Below are positions 1 to 9,081 of a stretch of 64,000 nt of DNA, in pieces (position 1 is the stretch's first letter; every line of letters begins with the position of its first letter). This DNA comes from Bacillota bacterium (GTDB lineage: Bacteria > Bacillota > Limnochordia > Limnochordales > Limnochordaceae). Location: NCBI GenBank assembly GCA_017577405.1, contig PIUA01000023.1, positions 124,001-188,000 of the forward strand, read 5' to 3'. Both the position numbers and the translations under genes were made by a program. The notes under the pieces were generated by a model. That model was not told the DNA's origin and did not search any database. It saw only the letters and a list, made by a program, of their open reading frames with translations.

Positions 1-732
1 GTCGGCCCTTATGCCATCATTGAGGGGCCTGTCCAGGTGGGGGAGGGGACGGAGATCGGCCCCCACGTGGTCATCTACGGGCCCACCCGCCTGGGACGCC
101 GGAACCGGATCGGCGCGGGGGCGGCGCTGGGCCTGGCGCCCCAGGATCTGAGCTACCGGGGCGAGCCCACCGAACTGGTGGTGGGCGACGACAACGAGAT
201 TCGGGAGCATGTGACCATCAGCCGGGGGACGGTCAAGGGAGGCGGCGTCACCCGCATCGGCAACCAGTGCTACCTGATGAACGCCAGCCACGTGGGCCAC
301 GACGTGCAAATGGGCGACCGGGTGATCCTCACCGGCTACGCGGGCCTGGCCGGCCACAGCCGGATCGGGGACGGGGCGGTCATCGGGGGCATGGCCGGCA
401 TTCACCAGTTCGTCTCGGTGGGCCGGCTGGCCATGGTCGGGGGGTTGGCCATGGTCCGCCAGGACGTGCCCCCCTTCACCCTGGTGGCGGGCAACCCGGC
501 GCGCGCCTACGGCTTGAACGTGGTGGGGCTCCGCCGGGCGGGCATGCCGGCCCAGACTCGGTCCTTGCTGAAGCAGGCCTACCGGCTGCTCTTCCGGTCG
601 GGCTTGCGCCTGGAGGAGGCCTTGGCCCAGATTGAAGCCCTGGGGTCGGTCCCGGAGCTGGCCGAGCTGGTCGCTTTTGCCCGGGCTTCCCAGCGGGGGC
701 TCGTGCGGGCGGGGGCGGACCATGACGACTGA
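1..732 (+). CDS. lpxA: UDP-N-acetylglucosamine acyltransferase LpxA (5' truncated by window)
   Basis: First step of lipid A synthesis: transfer of a hydroxyacyl chain from ACP to UDP-GlcNAc (or UDP-GlcNAc3N) in the cytoplasm. The open frame runs from base 1 without a stop, so the true start lies upstream; 243 of about 260 residues are visible. Left-handed beta-helix hexapeptide repeats run through the first two thirds. The family signature NASHVGHD is present, and its second His (codon 298-300) aligns with the catalytic His125 of E. coli LpxA. A C-terminal helical domain follows from about base 530. The stop overlaps lpxI by 11 bases, which suggests translational coupling. The family is clear; the preference for an oxygen or nitrogen acceptor cannot be read from sequence alone. 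Confidence 0.95.
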   Translation, partial: VGPYAIIEGPVQVGEGTEIGPHVVIYGPTRLGRRNRIGAGAALGLAPQDLSYRGEPTELVVGDDNEIREHVTISRGTVKGGGVTRIGNQCYLMNASHVGHDVQMGDRVILTGYAGLAGHSRIGDGAVIGGMAGIHQFVSVGRLAMVGGLAMVRQDVPPFTLVAGNPARAYGLNVVGLRRAGMPAQTRSLLKQAYRLLFRSGLRLEEALAQIEALGSVPELAELVAFARASQRGLVRAGADHDD

Positions 733-1618
733 GCGCGCGCCCCAGGGGGCGGATGAGATCCAGGGTGTGGCCATGGATGAGATCCAGGGTGTGGCCATCC
801 TGGCGGGCAACGGGCGGCTCCCTACCGAGGCGGCCGCACGGCTCTGCCGGCTGGGCGCGCCGCCCCTGGTCCTCGCGGTGGGCCCTGAGGTGGATCCGGA
901 GCTGCCCCAGTACGCCCGGGCCTACCACCGGCTGCCCGTGGGCCAGTGGGGGGAGGTGCGGCGGCTCCTGGTGGAAGGCGGGGTCCGCCGGGTGGCGCTC
1001 TTGGGTAAGGTGCCCAAGGTGAACCTCTACCATACGGCCATCGACCAGGCCCTGGCGGAGCTCCTGGCGGAGCTGCCCGCCCTCAACGACGACGCCATCA
1101 TGCTGGCCCTGGTGGATGACCTGTTGCGGATGGGCTTTGAGATCCCCACCCAGGCGTGGGCCCTTCCCCACCTGCTGATGCCCGAGGGCCAGCTGACCCA
1201 GACGGGGCTCACCCCCGAGGAACGGCGGGACATCGGCATCGGCTTCCGGGTGGCGCGGGAGATCGGGCGGCTCGACCTGGGCCAGACGGTGGTGGTCAAG
1301 GACCGGGCGGTGCTGGCGGTGGAGGCCATCGAAGGGACCGACCCCTGCATCCTGCGGGGTGGGGCCCTGGGCGGTCCGGGGGCGGTGGTGGTCAAGGTGC
1401 GCAAGCCCACCCAGGATGCCCGCTTCGACCTGCCCACCATGGGCCTGGACACCGTCACCGTGGCCAAGCAGGCGGGGGTGCGGGTTCTGGCCCTGGAGGC
1501 GGGCGAGACCATTCTGGTCGACCGGGAGCGGGTGATCGAGGAGGCCGATCGGGCCGGGATTTGCCTGATCGGGGTGCGGGAGGAGAAGGCGACGACGTGG
1601 GGGGTGTGGCCCGGGTGA
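722..1618 (+). CDS. lpxI: UDP-2,3-diacylglucosamine pyrophosphatase LpxI
   Basis: Hydrolyses UDP-2,3-diacylglucosamine to lipid X and UMP, replacing LpxH in many bacteria. The 298-residue product has the LpxI/DUF1009 layout: an N-terminal domain opening with ILAGNGRLP and a C-terminal domain containing VVVKDRAVLAVEAIEGTD and the late KVRKP...MGLDTV segment typical of the family. The ATG at 722 lies inside the end of lpxA. A second in-frame ATG at 773 would give a more typical short N-terminus. An exact 24-bp tandem duplication (751-798) lies between the two starts. The stop overlaps the GTG of lpxB (GTGA). Confidence 0.93.
   Translation: MTTERAPQGADEIQGVAMDEIQGVAILAGNGRLPTEAAARLCRLGAPPLVLAVGPEVDPELPQYARAYHRLPVGQWGEVRRLLVEGGVRRVALLGKVPKVNLYHTAIDQALAELLAELPALNDDAIMLALVDDLLRMGFEIPTQAWALPHLLMPEGQLTQTGLTPEERRDIGIGFRVAREIGRLDLGQTVVVKDRAVLAVEAIEGTDPCILRGGALGGPGAVVVKVRKPTQDARFDLPTMGLDTVTVAKQAGVRVLALEAGETILVDRERVIEEADRAGICLIGVREEKATTWGVWPG
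751..798 (+). repeat. Perfect 24-bp tandem duplication inside lpxI
   Basis: Two identical 24-bp copies (751-774 and 775-798) abut without a gap. They add eight codons, so residues DEIQGVAM are followed by DEIQGVAI. The copy number can change without shifting the frame. The first copy also supplies the alternative ATG at 773. Confidence 0.95.
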
Positions 1619-2943
1619 GGCGGGCGGACCGGAAGCGGATCATGATGGTGGCAGGCGAGGCGTCGGGCGACCTTCACGGCGCCGCCCTGGCGCGCGCTCT
1701 GCACGCCGCCGCGCCGGTCCGGCTTTACGGGTTGGGGGGGCCCCAGATGCGCCGGGCCCGGGTCCGGATCCTCTTCGACCCGACCCGCCTGGGGAGCATC
1801 GGCTGGAGCGAGTCCCTCCGCCGCTACCCCGTCTTCAAGCGGCTCTTCGTCCGGGTCTGCCGGATCCTGGAGCGAACCCGGCCCGACTGCCTGGTCCTCA
1901 TCGACTCCCCCGCCTTCAACATGCGCCTGGCAGAGGTGGCCCACCAGCTGGGCATCCCCGCCGTCTACTACTTTGCCCCCACGGCCTGGGCCTACGGCCG
2001 CAGCCGGGCCGAGCGGGTGGCCCGGTCGGTCCGGAAAGTCTGCTCCGTCTTCCCCTTTGAGGCCCAGGTCTACCGGGAGGCGGGCGCCGATGTGGCCTAC
2101 GTGGGCCACCCTCTGGTGGACGTGGTCGCCCGGGGCCTGCGGGATGAGGCGGCCCTCGCCGAGGCCCGGGAGCGCCTGGGGCTGCCCCAACCGGTGGACC
2201 GCCCGGACCTGGGAAGCCGGGAGGAGTCGGCCTCCCCGGCCCAGCCGGTGGTCGCCCTGCTCCCCGGGAGCCGGGAGCAGGAGATCCGGACCCTCCTGCC
2301 CGTCATGCTGGAGGCCGCCCACCGGTTCCGCCAGGAGGTTCCCGGCGCGCGCTTTCTTCTTCCCCTGGCGGAGAACCTGGCGGGCAGTCCGGTGGGCCAG
2401 TGGGTGGAAGACCGAGTGGCGGAGGCCCCCGCGCCCGTCCAGCTCCTGGTGGGGGAGAGCCTCCTGGCCTTGCAGCTGAGCGATCAGGCCTGGATCGCCT
2501 CGGGGACGGCCACCCTGGAGGCGGCCCTGGTGGGGGTGCCCCAGATCCTCCTGTACCGGGTCGCCACCTCCACCTATTGGATCGGCCGGATGCTCCTCCA
2601 GATTCCCAACATCGGCCTGCCCAACATCGTGGCCGGGCGGAAGATCATCCCCGAGCTGCTCCAAGGGGAGGCGACGCCCCGCCGCTTGGTGGCCGAGGCC
2701 GTCCGGCTGCACCGGGAGCCGGCCGCCCGGGAGGCCCAGCGCCAGGGGTACGCGACGGTCCGGGAACGGCTGGGCGAGCCGGGGGTGGTGGACCGGGTGG
2801 CCCAAATCGTCCTCCAGGTGGCCGGGGAGGCGGGAGGGGGCGAGGGGGCGCCTGCGCCTGGGAAGGGGCTCTCCCGACCGGGGGCAGAGCCCCGAGATGG
2901 AGCCGCCTCCCGGGGTGGGGATGAAGGTGGCGCCGGCCCATGA
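1615..2943 (+). CDS. lpxB: Lipid-A-disaccharide synthase LpxB
   Basis: GT19 glycosyltransferase condensing UDP-diacylglucosamine with lipid X to form the lipid A disaccharide at the inner face of the membrane. The GTG at 1615 overlaps the lpxI stop as GTGA. The N-terminal MMVAGEASGDLHG motif and the C-terminal LLPGSREQEI, SGTATLEAALVGVPQ and PNIVAGRKIIPELLQ blocks are diagnostic. At 442 residues it is longer than the usual 380 or so. The extra length is a Pro/Arg-rich insert before the PGSR motif and a low-complexity Gly/Pro/Arg tail after about residue 400. The downstream LpxB-like gene starts inside the stop codon (ATGA). Confidence 0.95.
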   Translation: MRRADRKRIMMVAGEASGDLHGAALARALHAAAPVRLYGLGGPQMRRARVRILFDPTRLGSIGWSESLRRYPVFKRLFVRVCRILERTRPDCLVLIDSPAFNMRLAEVAHQLGIPAVYYFAPTAWAYGRSRAERVARSVRKVCSVFPFEAQVYREAGADVAYVGHPLVDVVARGLRDEAALAEARERLGLPQPVDRPDLGSREESASPAQPVVALLPGSREQEIRTLLPVMLEAAHRFRQEVPGARFLLPLAENLAGSPVGQWVEDRVAEAPAPVQLLVGESLLALQLSDQAWIASGTATLEAALVGVPQILLYRVATSTYWIGRMLLQIPNIGLPNIVAGRKIIPELLQGEATPRRLVAEAVRLHREPAAREAQRQGYATVRERLGEPGVVDRVAQIVLQVAGEAGGGEGAPAPGKGLSRPGAEPRDGAASRGGDEGGAGP

Positions 2944-4313
2944 CGGAGGTTGTGGTCACGGTCAACAGCCCCGGCGAGGTGGCCACCTGGCTTGAGCCCC
3001 TGGCCCGGGAGCTCCTGCCCCGGCTGGCCGACGGCCGGCTGACGGTGATGATCCCGCCCTGCACCTACGCCAGCGGCGCCGAGGCCCGGGTGGTCCGCTC
3101 CTTCCTGGGCGGGGACCCGCGGGTGGCGGTCTTGGAGCCCCAAGAGGTGCTGGGGTGGCTCCTCTTGGGCCGGCGTCCCCGGGGGTATGAGCCGGTGGGC
3201 CGCGGCGCGGTCCTCTTCCTGGGGGGCGACATGGTCTACGCCGCCTGGATCGCCCGGCGGTTGGGGTACCGGGCCCTGGCCTACACCGAGGGCCGGGTCC
3301 GGTGGACAGGAACGTTTGAACGTTTTCTTCTGCCCGATGAACGGGCGCTGGAGCGGGCCCTCAGGCGTCTGGGGGCCCAGGCCGAGGGGCTCCGGCCCCG
3401 CCTGGAGGTGGTGGGCGACCTGATGGTGGACGCGGCCCGGAGCCGCATCCCGCTGCCCCAGGTGCGGGCGTGGCTGGGCCTGGAGCCTGGAGAGCAGCTC
3501 CTCCTCCTCCTGCCTGGCAGCCGGGCGGCCGAGATCCACCTGGTCCTGCCCCTCTACCTGGAAGCTCTGGCCTGCCTGGCCGGGCCTTCGGGGCCCGATC
3601 CGGCGCGCGGCAAGCCGGGGCGGCCGTTGCGCGCGGTGGTCGCCCTCTCCCCCTTCGTGGACGGGGAGGAGGCCCTGGCGGTGGCCCGGTGGGCCCTCAG
3701 GCAGGCGGGCGGCTGGCGGGAGATGGGGGTTGAGGGGTCCTCAGCCGATCTTCCGGGGGTCCGGCGGGTGGTGCTGGCCGAGCGGGTGGAGGGGGGCCGG
3801 CCGCTCCGGGTGGAGCTGGTCCAAGGGGCCAGCCGGGAGCTGATGGCTGTTGCCGACTTGGCCCTCACCCTTCCCGGGAGCAGCACCGCCGAGATGGCCG
3901 CCTTCGGCCTGCCCATGGTGGTGGTCTTGCCCCTCCAGTGGCCCGAGAAGATCCCTTTGGAGGGCCTGCCGGGGCTGGTGGGCCGCCTTCCGGGGGTGGG
4001 GCCCGCGGTGAAGCGGTGGGCGGTCCGCCGGCTGGACCGGTCCATCGGCTTCGTGGCCCTCCCCAACCGGTGGGCGGGCCGGGCGGTGGTGCCGGAGCTG
4101 CGCGGGGTGGTCCGCCCCGAGGTGCTGGCCCGGGAGCTGGCCGGTTGGCTGGACGATGAGGCCCGGCGGGCCCACCTCCGCCAGGCATTGGAAGGGCTGC
4201 GAGGCGAGCCCGGAGCCGCCCAACGGGTGGCCGCCCGGGTGCTCACCCTGGCCCAGGCAGGGTTGGGGACCGGCGAGTCGGGCGGTCCCGATGTTCAGGA
4301 GGTTGTGTCATGA
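2940..4313 (+). CDS. LpxB-like (GT19-related) glycosyltransferase of unknown acceptor
   Basis: A 457-residue GT-B fold protein that resembles LpxB but is clearly divergent. It opens with VVVTVNSPGEVATWLEP where LpxB has GEASGD. It keeps the LLLPGSRAAEIHLVLP motif near residue 190 and LTLPGSSTAEMAAFGLPMVVV near residue 310. LpxB-specific residues after that point are replaced by a block running into VALPNRWAGRAVVPELRG. It sits between lpxB and an MsbA-like exporter with four-base overlaps on both sides, so a role in adding to or remodelling the lipid A core before export is plausible. The donor and acceptor are unknown. A non-catalytic paralogue is possible. Confidence 0.75.
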   Translation: MTEVVVTVNSPGEVATWLEPLARELLPRLADGRLTVMIPPCTYASGAEARVVRSFLGGDPRVAVLEPQEVLGWLLLGRRPRGYEPVGRGAVLFLGGDMVYAAWIARRLGYRALAYTEGRVRWTGTFERFLLPDERALERALRRLGAQAEGLRPRLEVVGDLMVDAARSRIPLPQVRAWLGLEPGEQLLLLLPGSRAAEIHLVLPLYLEALACLAGPSGPDPARGKPGRPLRAVVALSPFVDGEEALAVARWALRQAGGWREMGVEGSSADLPGVRRVVLAERVEGGRPLRVELVQGASRELMAVADLALTLPGSSTAEMAAFGLPMVVVLPLQWPEKIPLEGLPGLVGRLPGVGPAVKRWAVRRLDRSIGFVALPNRWAGRAVVPELRGVVRPEVLARELAGWLDDEARRAHLRQALEGLRGEPGAAQRVAARVLTLAQAGLGTGESGGPDVQEVVS

Positions 4314-6130
4314 TGCCGGCAACGGTCCCCACGTCGAAGATGACCCCCGTCCAGGCTCCGGCCGGTCCCCACCTTGACCGGAGGAGCGTGGCCCTCCGGC
4401 TCCTGGCCCAGATCCGGCCCCATCTGCGCATGGCCTTGGCCGGGCTCCTCTGCATGCTGGTGGTTTCGGCCACGGAGCTGCTCCTGCCGCTCATCTTCGG
4501 CCAGGGCATCGTCAACGAAGTGCTGAGCCCCCAAAGCTCCATGACCCGGGTCACGCAGCTGGTGCTGGTCCTGGTGGGTCTCATGACGGTTCGGGGCCTC
4601 TTCCGGTACGGCCGCAGCTACCTCCTGGGGTACACGGCCCAGCGCCTGGTGACCGATCTGCGCAGCCAGGTCCACCAGAAGCTTCAGGCCCTCTCCCTGG
4701 ACTTCCACCAGCGGCACCGGACGGGCGAACTGGTCTCCCGCATCACCTTCGACACCACCCAGATCCAGCAGGGGGTGGCCAACGGTGTGGCGGACCTCAT
4801 CGCCCAGCTGGCCACCCTAGCGGGCGTGGCCGTCATGCTCGTCTACCTGAATGTCCGCATGGCCGCGGTCAGCCTGGTGGTCTTGGTGGTGGCCGGCGGT
4901 GCCATCCACGGGTACGGGCGGCGGATCCGGCACGCCAGCCGGCGGGTTCAGGAGCGGATGGCCGACATCGCCGCCACCCTCCAGGAGATGCTGGGCGGCA
5001 TCCGGGTGGTGAAGGCCTTCACCCTCCAGCGGCGGCTCCAGCGCCGCTTCGACGAGGAGAATGAGGCGGGCTTCCGGGCCCAGATGAAGTCGGTCCAGCT
5101 GGAGGCGACCATCACGCCGGTGGTGGAGCTTCTGACCGCCATCGGGGTGGCCGCCATCCTCTGGGTGGGGGGCTGGGAGATCCTCCACCAGCGGATGGAC
5201 GCGGGGGAGTTCATGAGCTTCGTGGGGTACCTGGCCCTGGTGCTGGGCCCGGTGGGGGGGCTCTCCCGCACCTGGACCCAGCTCCAGCAGGCGGCCGCGG
5301 CCAGCCAGCGCATCTTTGAGCTGTTGGACGAGCCCGAACGGGTGGTCGAGCTGCCCCAGCCCCGGCGGCTCCGCCAGTGCCAGGGACGGGTCACCTTTGA
5401 GAACGTGTGGTTCGCCTATGAGCCCGGCCAGTGGGTCCTCCAGGGGATCGACCTGGAGGTGGCGCCCGGGGAGCGGGTGGCCTTGGTGGGCCCCAGCGGC
5501 GCCGGCAAGTCCACCCTGATCAACCTGATCCCCCGCTTCTACGACCCCGATCGGGGCGTGGTGCGCATCGACGGCATCGACGTGCGGGAGCTGGCCCTGG
5601 AGGACCTGCGGGGGGCCATCGGCCTGGTGCCCCAGGAGACCGTCCTGTTCGGGGTGAGCCTCCGGGAGAACCTTGCCTACGGCCGGCCCGACGCCACCTG
5701 GGAGGAGATCGTGGCCGCGGCCAAGGCGGCCAACGCGCACGACTTCATCGTGCAGCTGCCCCACGGGTACGACACCCGGGTGGGGGAGCGGGGGGCCACC
5801 CTCTCGGGCGGCCAGCGCCAGCGGATCGCCATCGCCCGGGCCCTCCTGCGGGATCCCCGGGTGCTCCTCCTCGATGAGGCCACCTCCTCCCTGGACGCCG
5901 CCTCGGAGCGGCTGGTCCAGGAGGCCCTGGAACGCCTCATGGAGGGCCGGACCAGCGTGGTGGTGGCCCACCGGCTCTCCACCGTGGTCAACGCCGACCG
6001 GATCCTGGTCATCGACGGGGGCCGGGTGGTGGAGGAAGGGACCCACGCGGAGTTGATGCGACTGGGAGGCCTCTACCGGGAACTTTTCGAAGCCCAGGTA
6101 GAGAAGGGGGTGGGGGCCTCTGGCTCGTGA
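4310..6130 (+). CDS. msbA: MsbA-like lipid A/LPS exporter, ABC half-transporter
   Basis: A 606-residue half-transporter with six predicted membrane helices in residues 35-330 and a nucleotide-binding domain from about 360. Walker A (GPSGAGKST), the signature LSGGQRQR, Walker B with the catalytic Glu (LLLDEATSSLD) and the H-loop (VVVAHRLST) are all intact, consistent with an active homodimer. Its position between lpxB-like genes and lptB makes flipping of lipid A across the inner membrane the most likely job. The ATG at 4310 overlaps the previous stop (ATGATG; the second ATG is at 4313). Assignment as MsbA rather than a drug exporter rests on context. Confidence 0.85.
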   Translation: MMPATVPTSKMTPVQAPAGPHLDRRSVALRLLAQIRPHLRMALAGLLCMLVVSATELLLPLIFGQGIVNEVLSPQSSMTRVTQLVLVLVGLMTVRGLFRYGRSYLLGYTAQRLVTDLRSQVHQKLQALSLDFHQRHRTGELVSRITFDTTQIQQGVANGVADLIAQLATLAGVAVMLVYLNVRMAAVSLVVLVVAGGAIHGYGRRIRHASRRVQERMADIAATLQEMLGGIRVVKAFTLQRRLQRRFDEENEAGFRAQMKSVQLEATITPVVELLTAIGVAAILWVGGWEILHQRMDAGEFMSFVGYLALVLGPVGGLSRTWTQLQQAAAASQRIFELLDEPERVVELPQPRRLRQCQGRVTFENVWFAYEPGQWVLQGIDLEVAPGERVALVGPSGAGKSTLINLIPRFYDPDRGVVRIDGIDVRELALEDLRGAIGLVPQETVLFGVSLRENLAYGRPDATWEEIVAAAKAANAHDFIVQLPHGYDTRVGERGATLSGGQRQRIAIARALLRDPRVLLLDEATSSLDAASERLVQEALERLMEGRTSVVVAHRLSTVVNADRILVIDGGRVVEEGTHAELMRLGGLYRELFEAQVEKGVGASGS

Positions 6131-6146
6131 AGCGCCGCAAAGGCTT

Positions 6147-7400
6147 TTGGTTCTCTCGAATGGACACGGGGAGGATCTCCTGGCCCGGACCCTGGTGCTG
6201 GCCCTCCTGGAGGAGGCCCAGGCCCGCCAGCTTCCCCTGGAGACCTGGGTCTTCCCCCTGGTGGGGGAAGGGCGGGCCTGGCAGACGACGGGGGCCGGGA
6301 TCGCCCCCCCGCCGTGGCAGGTGGTGGGGGTGCAGGCGGCCATGCCCTCGGGCGGCTTCATCTTGGAGGGGAGCGGCGGGCTCTGGCGGGACCTGCGGGC
6401 GGGGCTCCTGGGCCTCATCCGGCGGCAGATGCGGAGTCTCCGGGAACTGGCGCCGGAGGTAGCCTGGGTGCTGGCCGTGGGGGATGTGGTTCCCCTGACG
6501 GCCGGTCTCCTGGTCGCCCGCCGGCCCGTCATCTTTGTGGCCACCGCCAAGAGCACCCGCATCCGGGGCTTTGGCCGGCCGGAGCAGGTCCTCATGCGCC
6601 GGGCCCGGCTGGTCTTCGCCCGGGATGGGGACAGCGCCCGGGCCTTGGCCGCCGCGGGCGTGCCCGCCCGGTACGCCGGCAACCTGATGATGGATGCCCT
6701 GGAGGAGGGCACCCTGCCGCCCCAGGTGACGGAGGGGCTGGTCATCGCCCTCATGCCCGGCAGCCACCAGGACGCCTACGGGAACCTGACGGTCATGGCC
6801 CGGGCGGCCCGGGCCATCGCCCGCCGGTGGTCCGAGCCCACCCGGTTCCTGGTCCCTCTGGCTTCGGGCCTGGACGAAGCCCAGGCGGTCCAAGCCCTGG
6901 CCGCGGCGGGCTGGGAGCCCGCCCCGGCGGCGGAGGCCTCCCCGGGTGGGGTGTGGCTCGCCCCCCGGGAGGGAGGGTCCGCCCGGCTCTGGCTCGCCTC
7001 GGGCCGCTTCGGCCCCATGGTCCGGGCCTGCCGTCTGGCGGTGGGCCTGGCAGGGACCGCCAACGAGCAGGCGGCCGGGCTGGGCAAGCCTGTGGTCGCC
7101 TTCCCGGGCCCCGGGTTCCAGGCGACCCTCACCTTCCTGCGGGATCAGCAGCGCCTCCTGGGGGAAGCGGTCGCCCTGACCGAGCCCGATCCCGAGGCCG
7201 TCGCCCGCGAGGTCTGCCAGATCCTCACCGACCCCCACCGGTACCGGCGCATGGCCGAGGCGGGCCGGGCGGTGATGGGCCAGCCTGGGGCCGCCGGGCG
7301 GATGGCCCGCCAGATCCTCGCGGCGCTCACCGGCGGGGAGGGTCCCTTCCGGGCGGTGGAGGAGGCGCCGGGCGGGCCGGAGGGAGGGGCAAGGACGTGA
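6147..7400 (+). CDS. LpxB-related glycosyltransferase-like protein (TIGR03492-type)
   Basis: A 417-residue protein related to LpxB and similar to the cyanobacterial lipid-A-disaccharide synthase-related family. It begins VLSNGHGEDLLAR, has a central FVATAKSTRIRGFG block, ALMPGSHQDAYGNL near residue 205 and VGLAGTANEQAAGLGKPVVAFPGPG near residue 300. This is the third LpxB-like gene in 6 kb. The start is uncertain. TTG 6147 gives the listed frame, but the conserved family start would sit two or three residues upstream, and a CTG at 6120 has a purine-rich site (6101-6116) at suitable spacing. The exact reaction is unknown. Confidence 0.75.
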   Translation: MVLSNGHGEDLLARTLVLALLEEAQARQLPLETWVFPLVGEGRAWQTTGAGIAPPPWQVVGVQAAMPSGGFILEGSGGLWRDLRAGLLGLIRRQMRSLRELAPEVAWVLAVGDVVPLTAGLLVARRPVIFVATAKSTRIRGFGRPEQVLMRRARLVFARDGDSARALAAAGVPARYAGNLMMDALEEGTLPPQVTEGLVIALMPGSHQDAYGNLTVMARAARAIARRWSEPTRFLVPLASGLDEAQAVQALAAAGWEPAPAAEASPGGVWLAPREGGSARLWLASGRFGPMVRACRLAVGLAGTANEQAAGLGKPVVAFPGPGFQATLTFLRDQQRLLGEAVALTEPDPEAVAREVCQILTDPHRYRRMAEAGRAVMGQPGAAGRMARQILAALTGGEGPFRAVEEAPGGPEGGART

Positions 7401-8365
7401 GAACCTTGGTGACGGGCGGAGCCGGTTTCGTGGGCGCCCATCTGGTGCGGGCGCTCCTGGATGCGGGGCACACGGTGGCGGTGCTGGATGATCTCTCCGC
7501 GGGGCGGGCGGAGCGGGTGCCGGCTGGCGTGCCCCTCTACCAGATCCCCTTGGAGGACAGGACGGCGGTGGACCGGGTGGTGGCCGAGGCCCGGCCCCAG
7601 GCCGTCTTCCACCTGGCGGCCCAGGTCGACGTGCAGACGGCCCTCCGGGATCCGCTCCAGGATCTGGCGGTCAACGTCACGGGAACGGTCAACCTGCTCG
7701 AAGCCTGCCGGAAGCACGGGGTGGAGCGGGTGATCTACGCCTCGTCTGCCGCGGTCTACGGCGCCCCGGCGGCCCTCCCCTTGGCGGAGGAGGCTCCCTG
7801 CCGGCCCCTCTCGCCCTACGGGGCGTCCAAGCTGGCGGCCGAGGGGTACCTCTGGGCCTACGGCCAGAGCCTGGGGCTGACGACCACCATCCTCCGCTAC
7901 GCCAACGTTTACGGCCCCGGGCAGGAGGCCCGGGCCGAGGGCGGTGTGGTCGCCTCCTTCGCCGCCCGGATCGTCCAAGGCCAGCCGCCCCGCATCTTCG
8001 GCTCGGGTCACCAGACCCGGGACTTCATCTACGTGACCGATGTGGCCCGGGCCAACCTGGCGGCCCTGGAGGGACCGGGCGGGCTCTTCAACGTGGGGAC
8101 GGGGCAGGAGGCAAGCATCCGGGAGCTGGCCCGTCTCTTCTTGGAGGAGGCGGGCTTGGCCCACCTGGAGCCGGTCTTCGAGGCGGCCCGGCCGGGGGAG
8201 ATCGAGCGGAGCGCCCTGGATCCTCGCCGGGCCCAGGCCCAGCTGGGCTGGACGCCCCAGGTGGATCTCCGGGAGGGGGTGGCCCGGACCCTGGCCTGGG
8301 CCCGGGCGGGCAGCCCCATGGAGGCTGACGCCTTGTGCCGGCTGGCCGGAGGGCGGCCCCGGTGA
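7397..8365 (+). CDS. NAD-dependent epimerase/dehydratase (UDP-glucose 4-epimerase-like)
   Basis: Extended short-chain dehydrogenase of 322 residues. The NAD-binding glycine motif TGGAGFVGAHL is at the N-terminus, with the substrate-side SSAAVYG near residue 118 and the catalytic YGASK near 145. Such enzymes interconvert UDP-hexoses at C4 or make related sugar nucleotides. The GTG start at 7397 overlaps the preceding stop and the end overlaps the lptB start, so it is part of the LPS operon and probably supplies a core or O-chain sugar. The precise substrate is not resolved. Confidence 0.85.
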   Translation: MRTLVTGGAGFVGAHLVRALLDAGHTVAVLDDLSAGRAERVPAGVPLYQIPLEDRTAVDRVVAEARPQAVFHLAAQVDVQTALRDPLQDLAVNVTGTVNLLEACRKHGVERVIYASSAAVYGAPAALPLAEEAPCRPLSPYGASKLAAEGYLWAYGQSLGLTTTILRYANVYGPGQEARAEGGVVASFAARIVQGQPPRIFGSGHQTRDFIYVTDVARANLAALEGPGGLFNVGTGQEASIRELARLFLEEAGLAHLEPVFEAARPGEIERSALDPRRAQAQLGWTPQVDLREGVARTLAWARAGSPMEADALCRLAGGRPR

Positions 8366-9081
8366 GCCTCCAGGCCCAAGGGCTGGTCAAGGGGTACCGG
8401 GGCCGGGTGGTGGTCCGCTCCGTCAGCTTGGAGGTGGGGCCTGGGGAGGTGGTGGGCCTCCTGGGCCCCAACGGGGCGGGGAAGACGACCACCTTCTACA
8501 TGATCCTGGGCCTGGTCCGGCCCGATGCGGGGACGGTCTTCTTGGACGGCCGGGATATCTCGAGGGTGCCCGTCTACCAGCGGGCCCGCCTGGGGCTGGG
8601 GTACCTGGCCCAGGAGCCCTCCATCTTCCGGCGGCTGACGGTGGAGGAGAACCTGCGGCTGATCCTGGAGCGGCTCCCTTTGAGCCGGGAGGAGCAAGAG
8701 GCCCGGGTGGAGCAGCTCTTGGAGGAGTTCGACCTGGTGGCCCTGCGGCGACAGCCGGCCGCCCTGCTCTCGGGCGGCGAAAGGCGCCGCTGCGAGGTGG
8801 CCCGGGCGGTGGCCGGGGAGCCCCGGTACCTGCTCTTGGACGAGCCCTTTGCGGGGGTGGACCCCATCGCGGTGGCCGAGCTCCAGGAGCTGATCCGCTC
8901 CCTCACCCAGCGGGGGATCGGCGTTCTCATCACCGACCACAACGTCCGGGAGACCCTGACCATCACCCACCGGGCCTACATCATGCACCAGGGGCACGTC
9001 CTGGTGGCGGGCACCGCGGAGGAGCTCCTGGAGAGCCCCGAAGCCCGCCGATTCTACTTGGGGGAGCGGTTCCGCCTGTGA
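8362..9081 (+). CDS. lptB: LPS export ABC ATPase LptB
   Basis: Cytoplasmic ATPase that powers LPS extraction by the LptFG permease. It has 239 residues from the GTG at 8362, which overlaps the epimerase stop. Walker A GPNGAGKTTTFYMI, signature LSGGERRRCEVARAV, Walker B LLLDEPFAGVDPIAV and the LptB-characteristic LITDHNVRETL and AYIMHQGHVL stretches are all present. The permease gene starts inside its stop codon, which supports assembly of the two products. Confidence 0.95.
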   Translation: MSLQAQGLVKGYRGRVVVRSVSLEVGPGEVVGLLGPNGAGKTTTFYMILGLVRPDAGTVFLDGRDISRVPVYQRARLGLGYLAQEPSIFRRLTVEENLRLILERLPLSREEQEARVEQLLEEFDLVALRRQPAALLSGGERRRCEVARAVAGEPRYLLLDEPFAGVDPIAVAELQELIRSLTQRGIGVLITDHNVRETLTITHRAYIMHQGHVLVAGTAEELLESPEARRFYLGERFRL

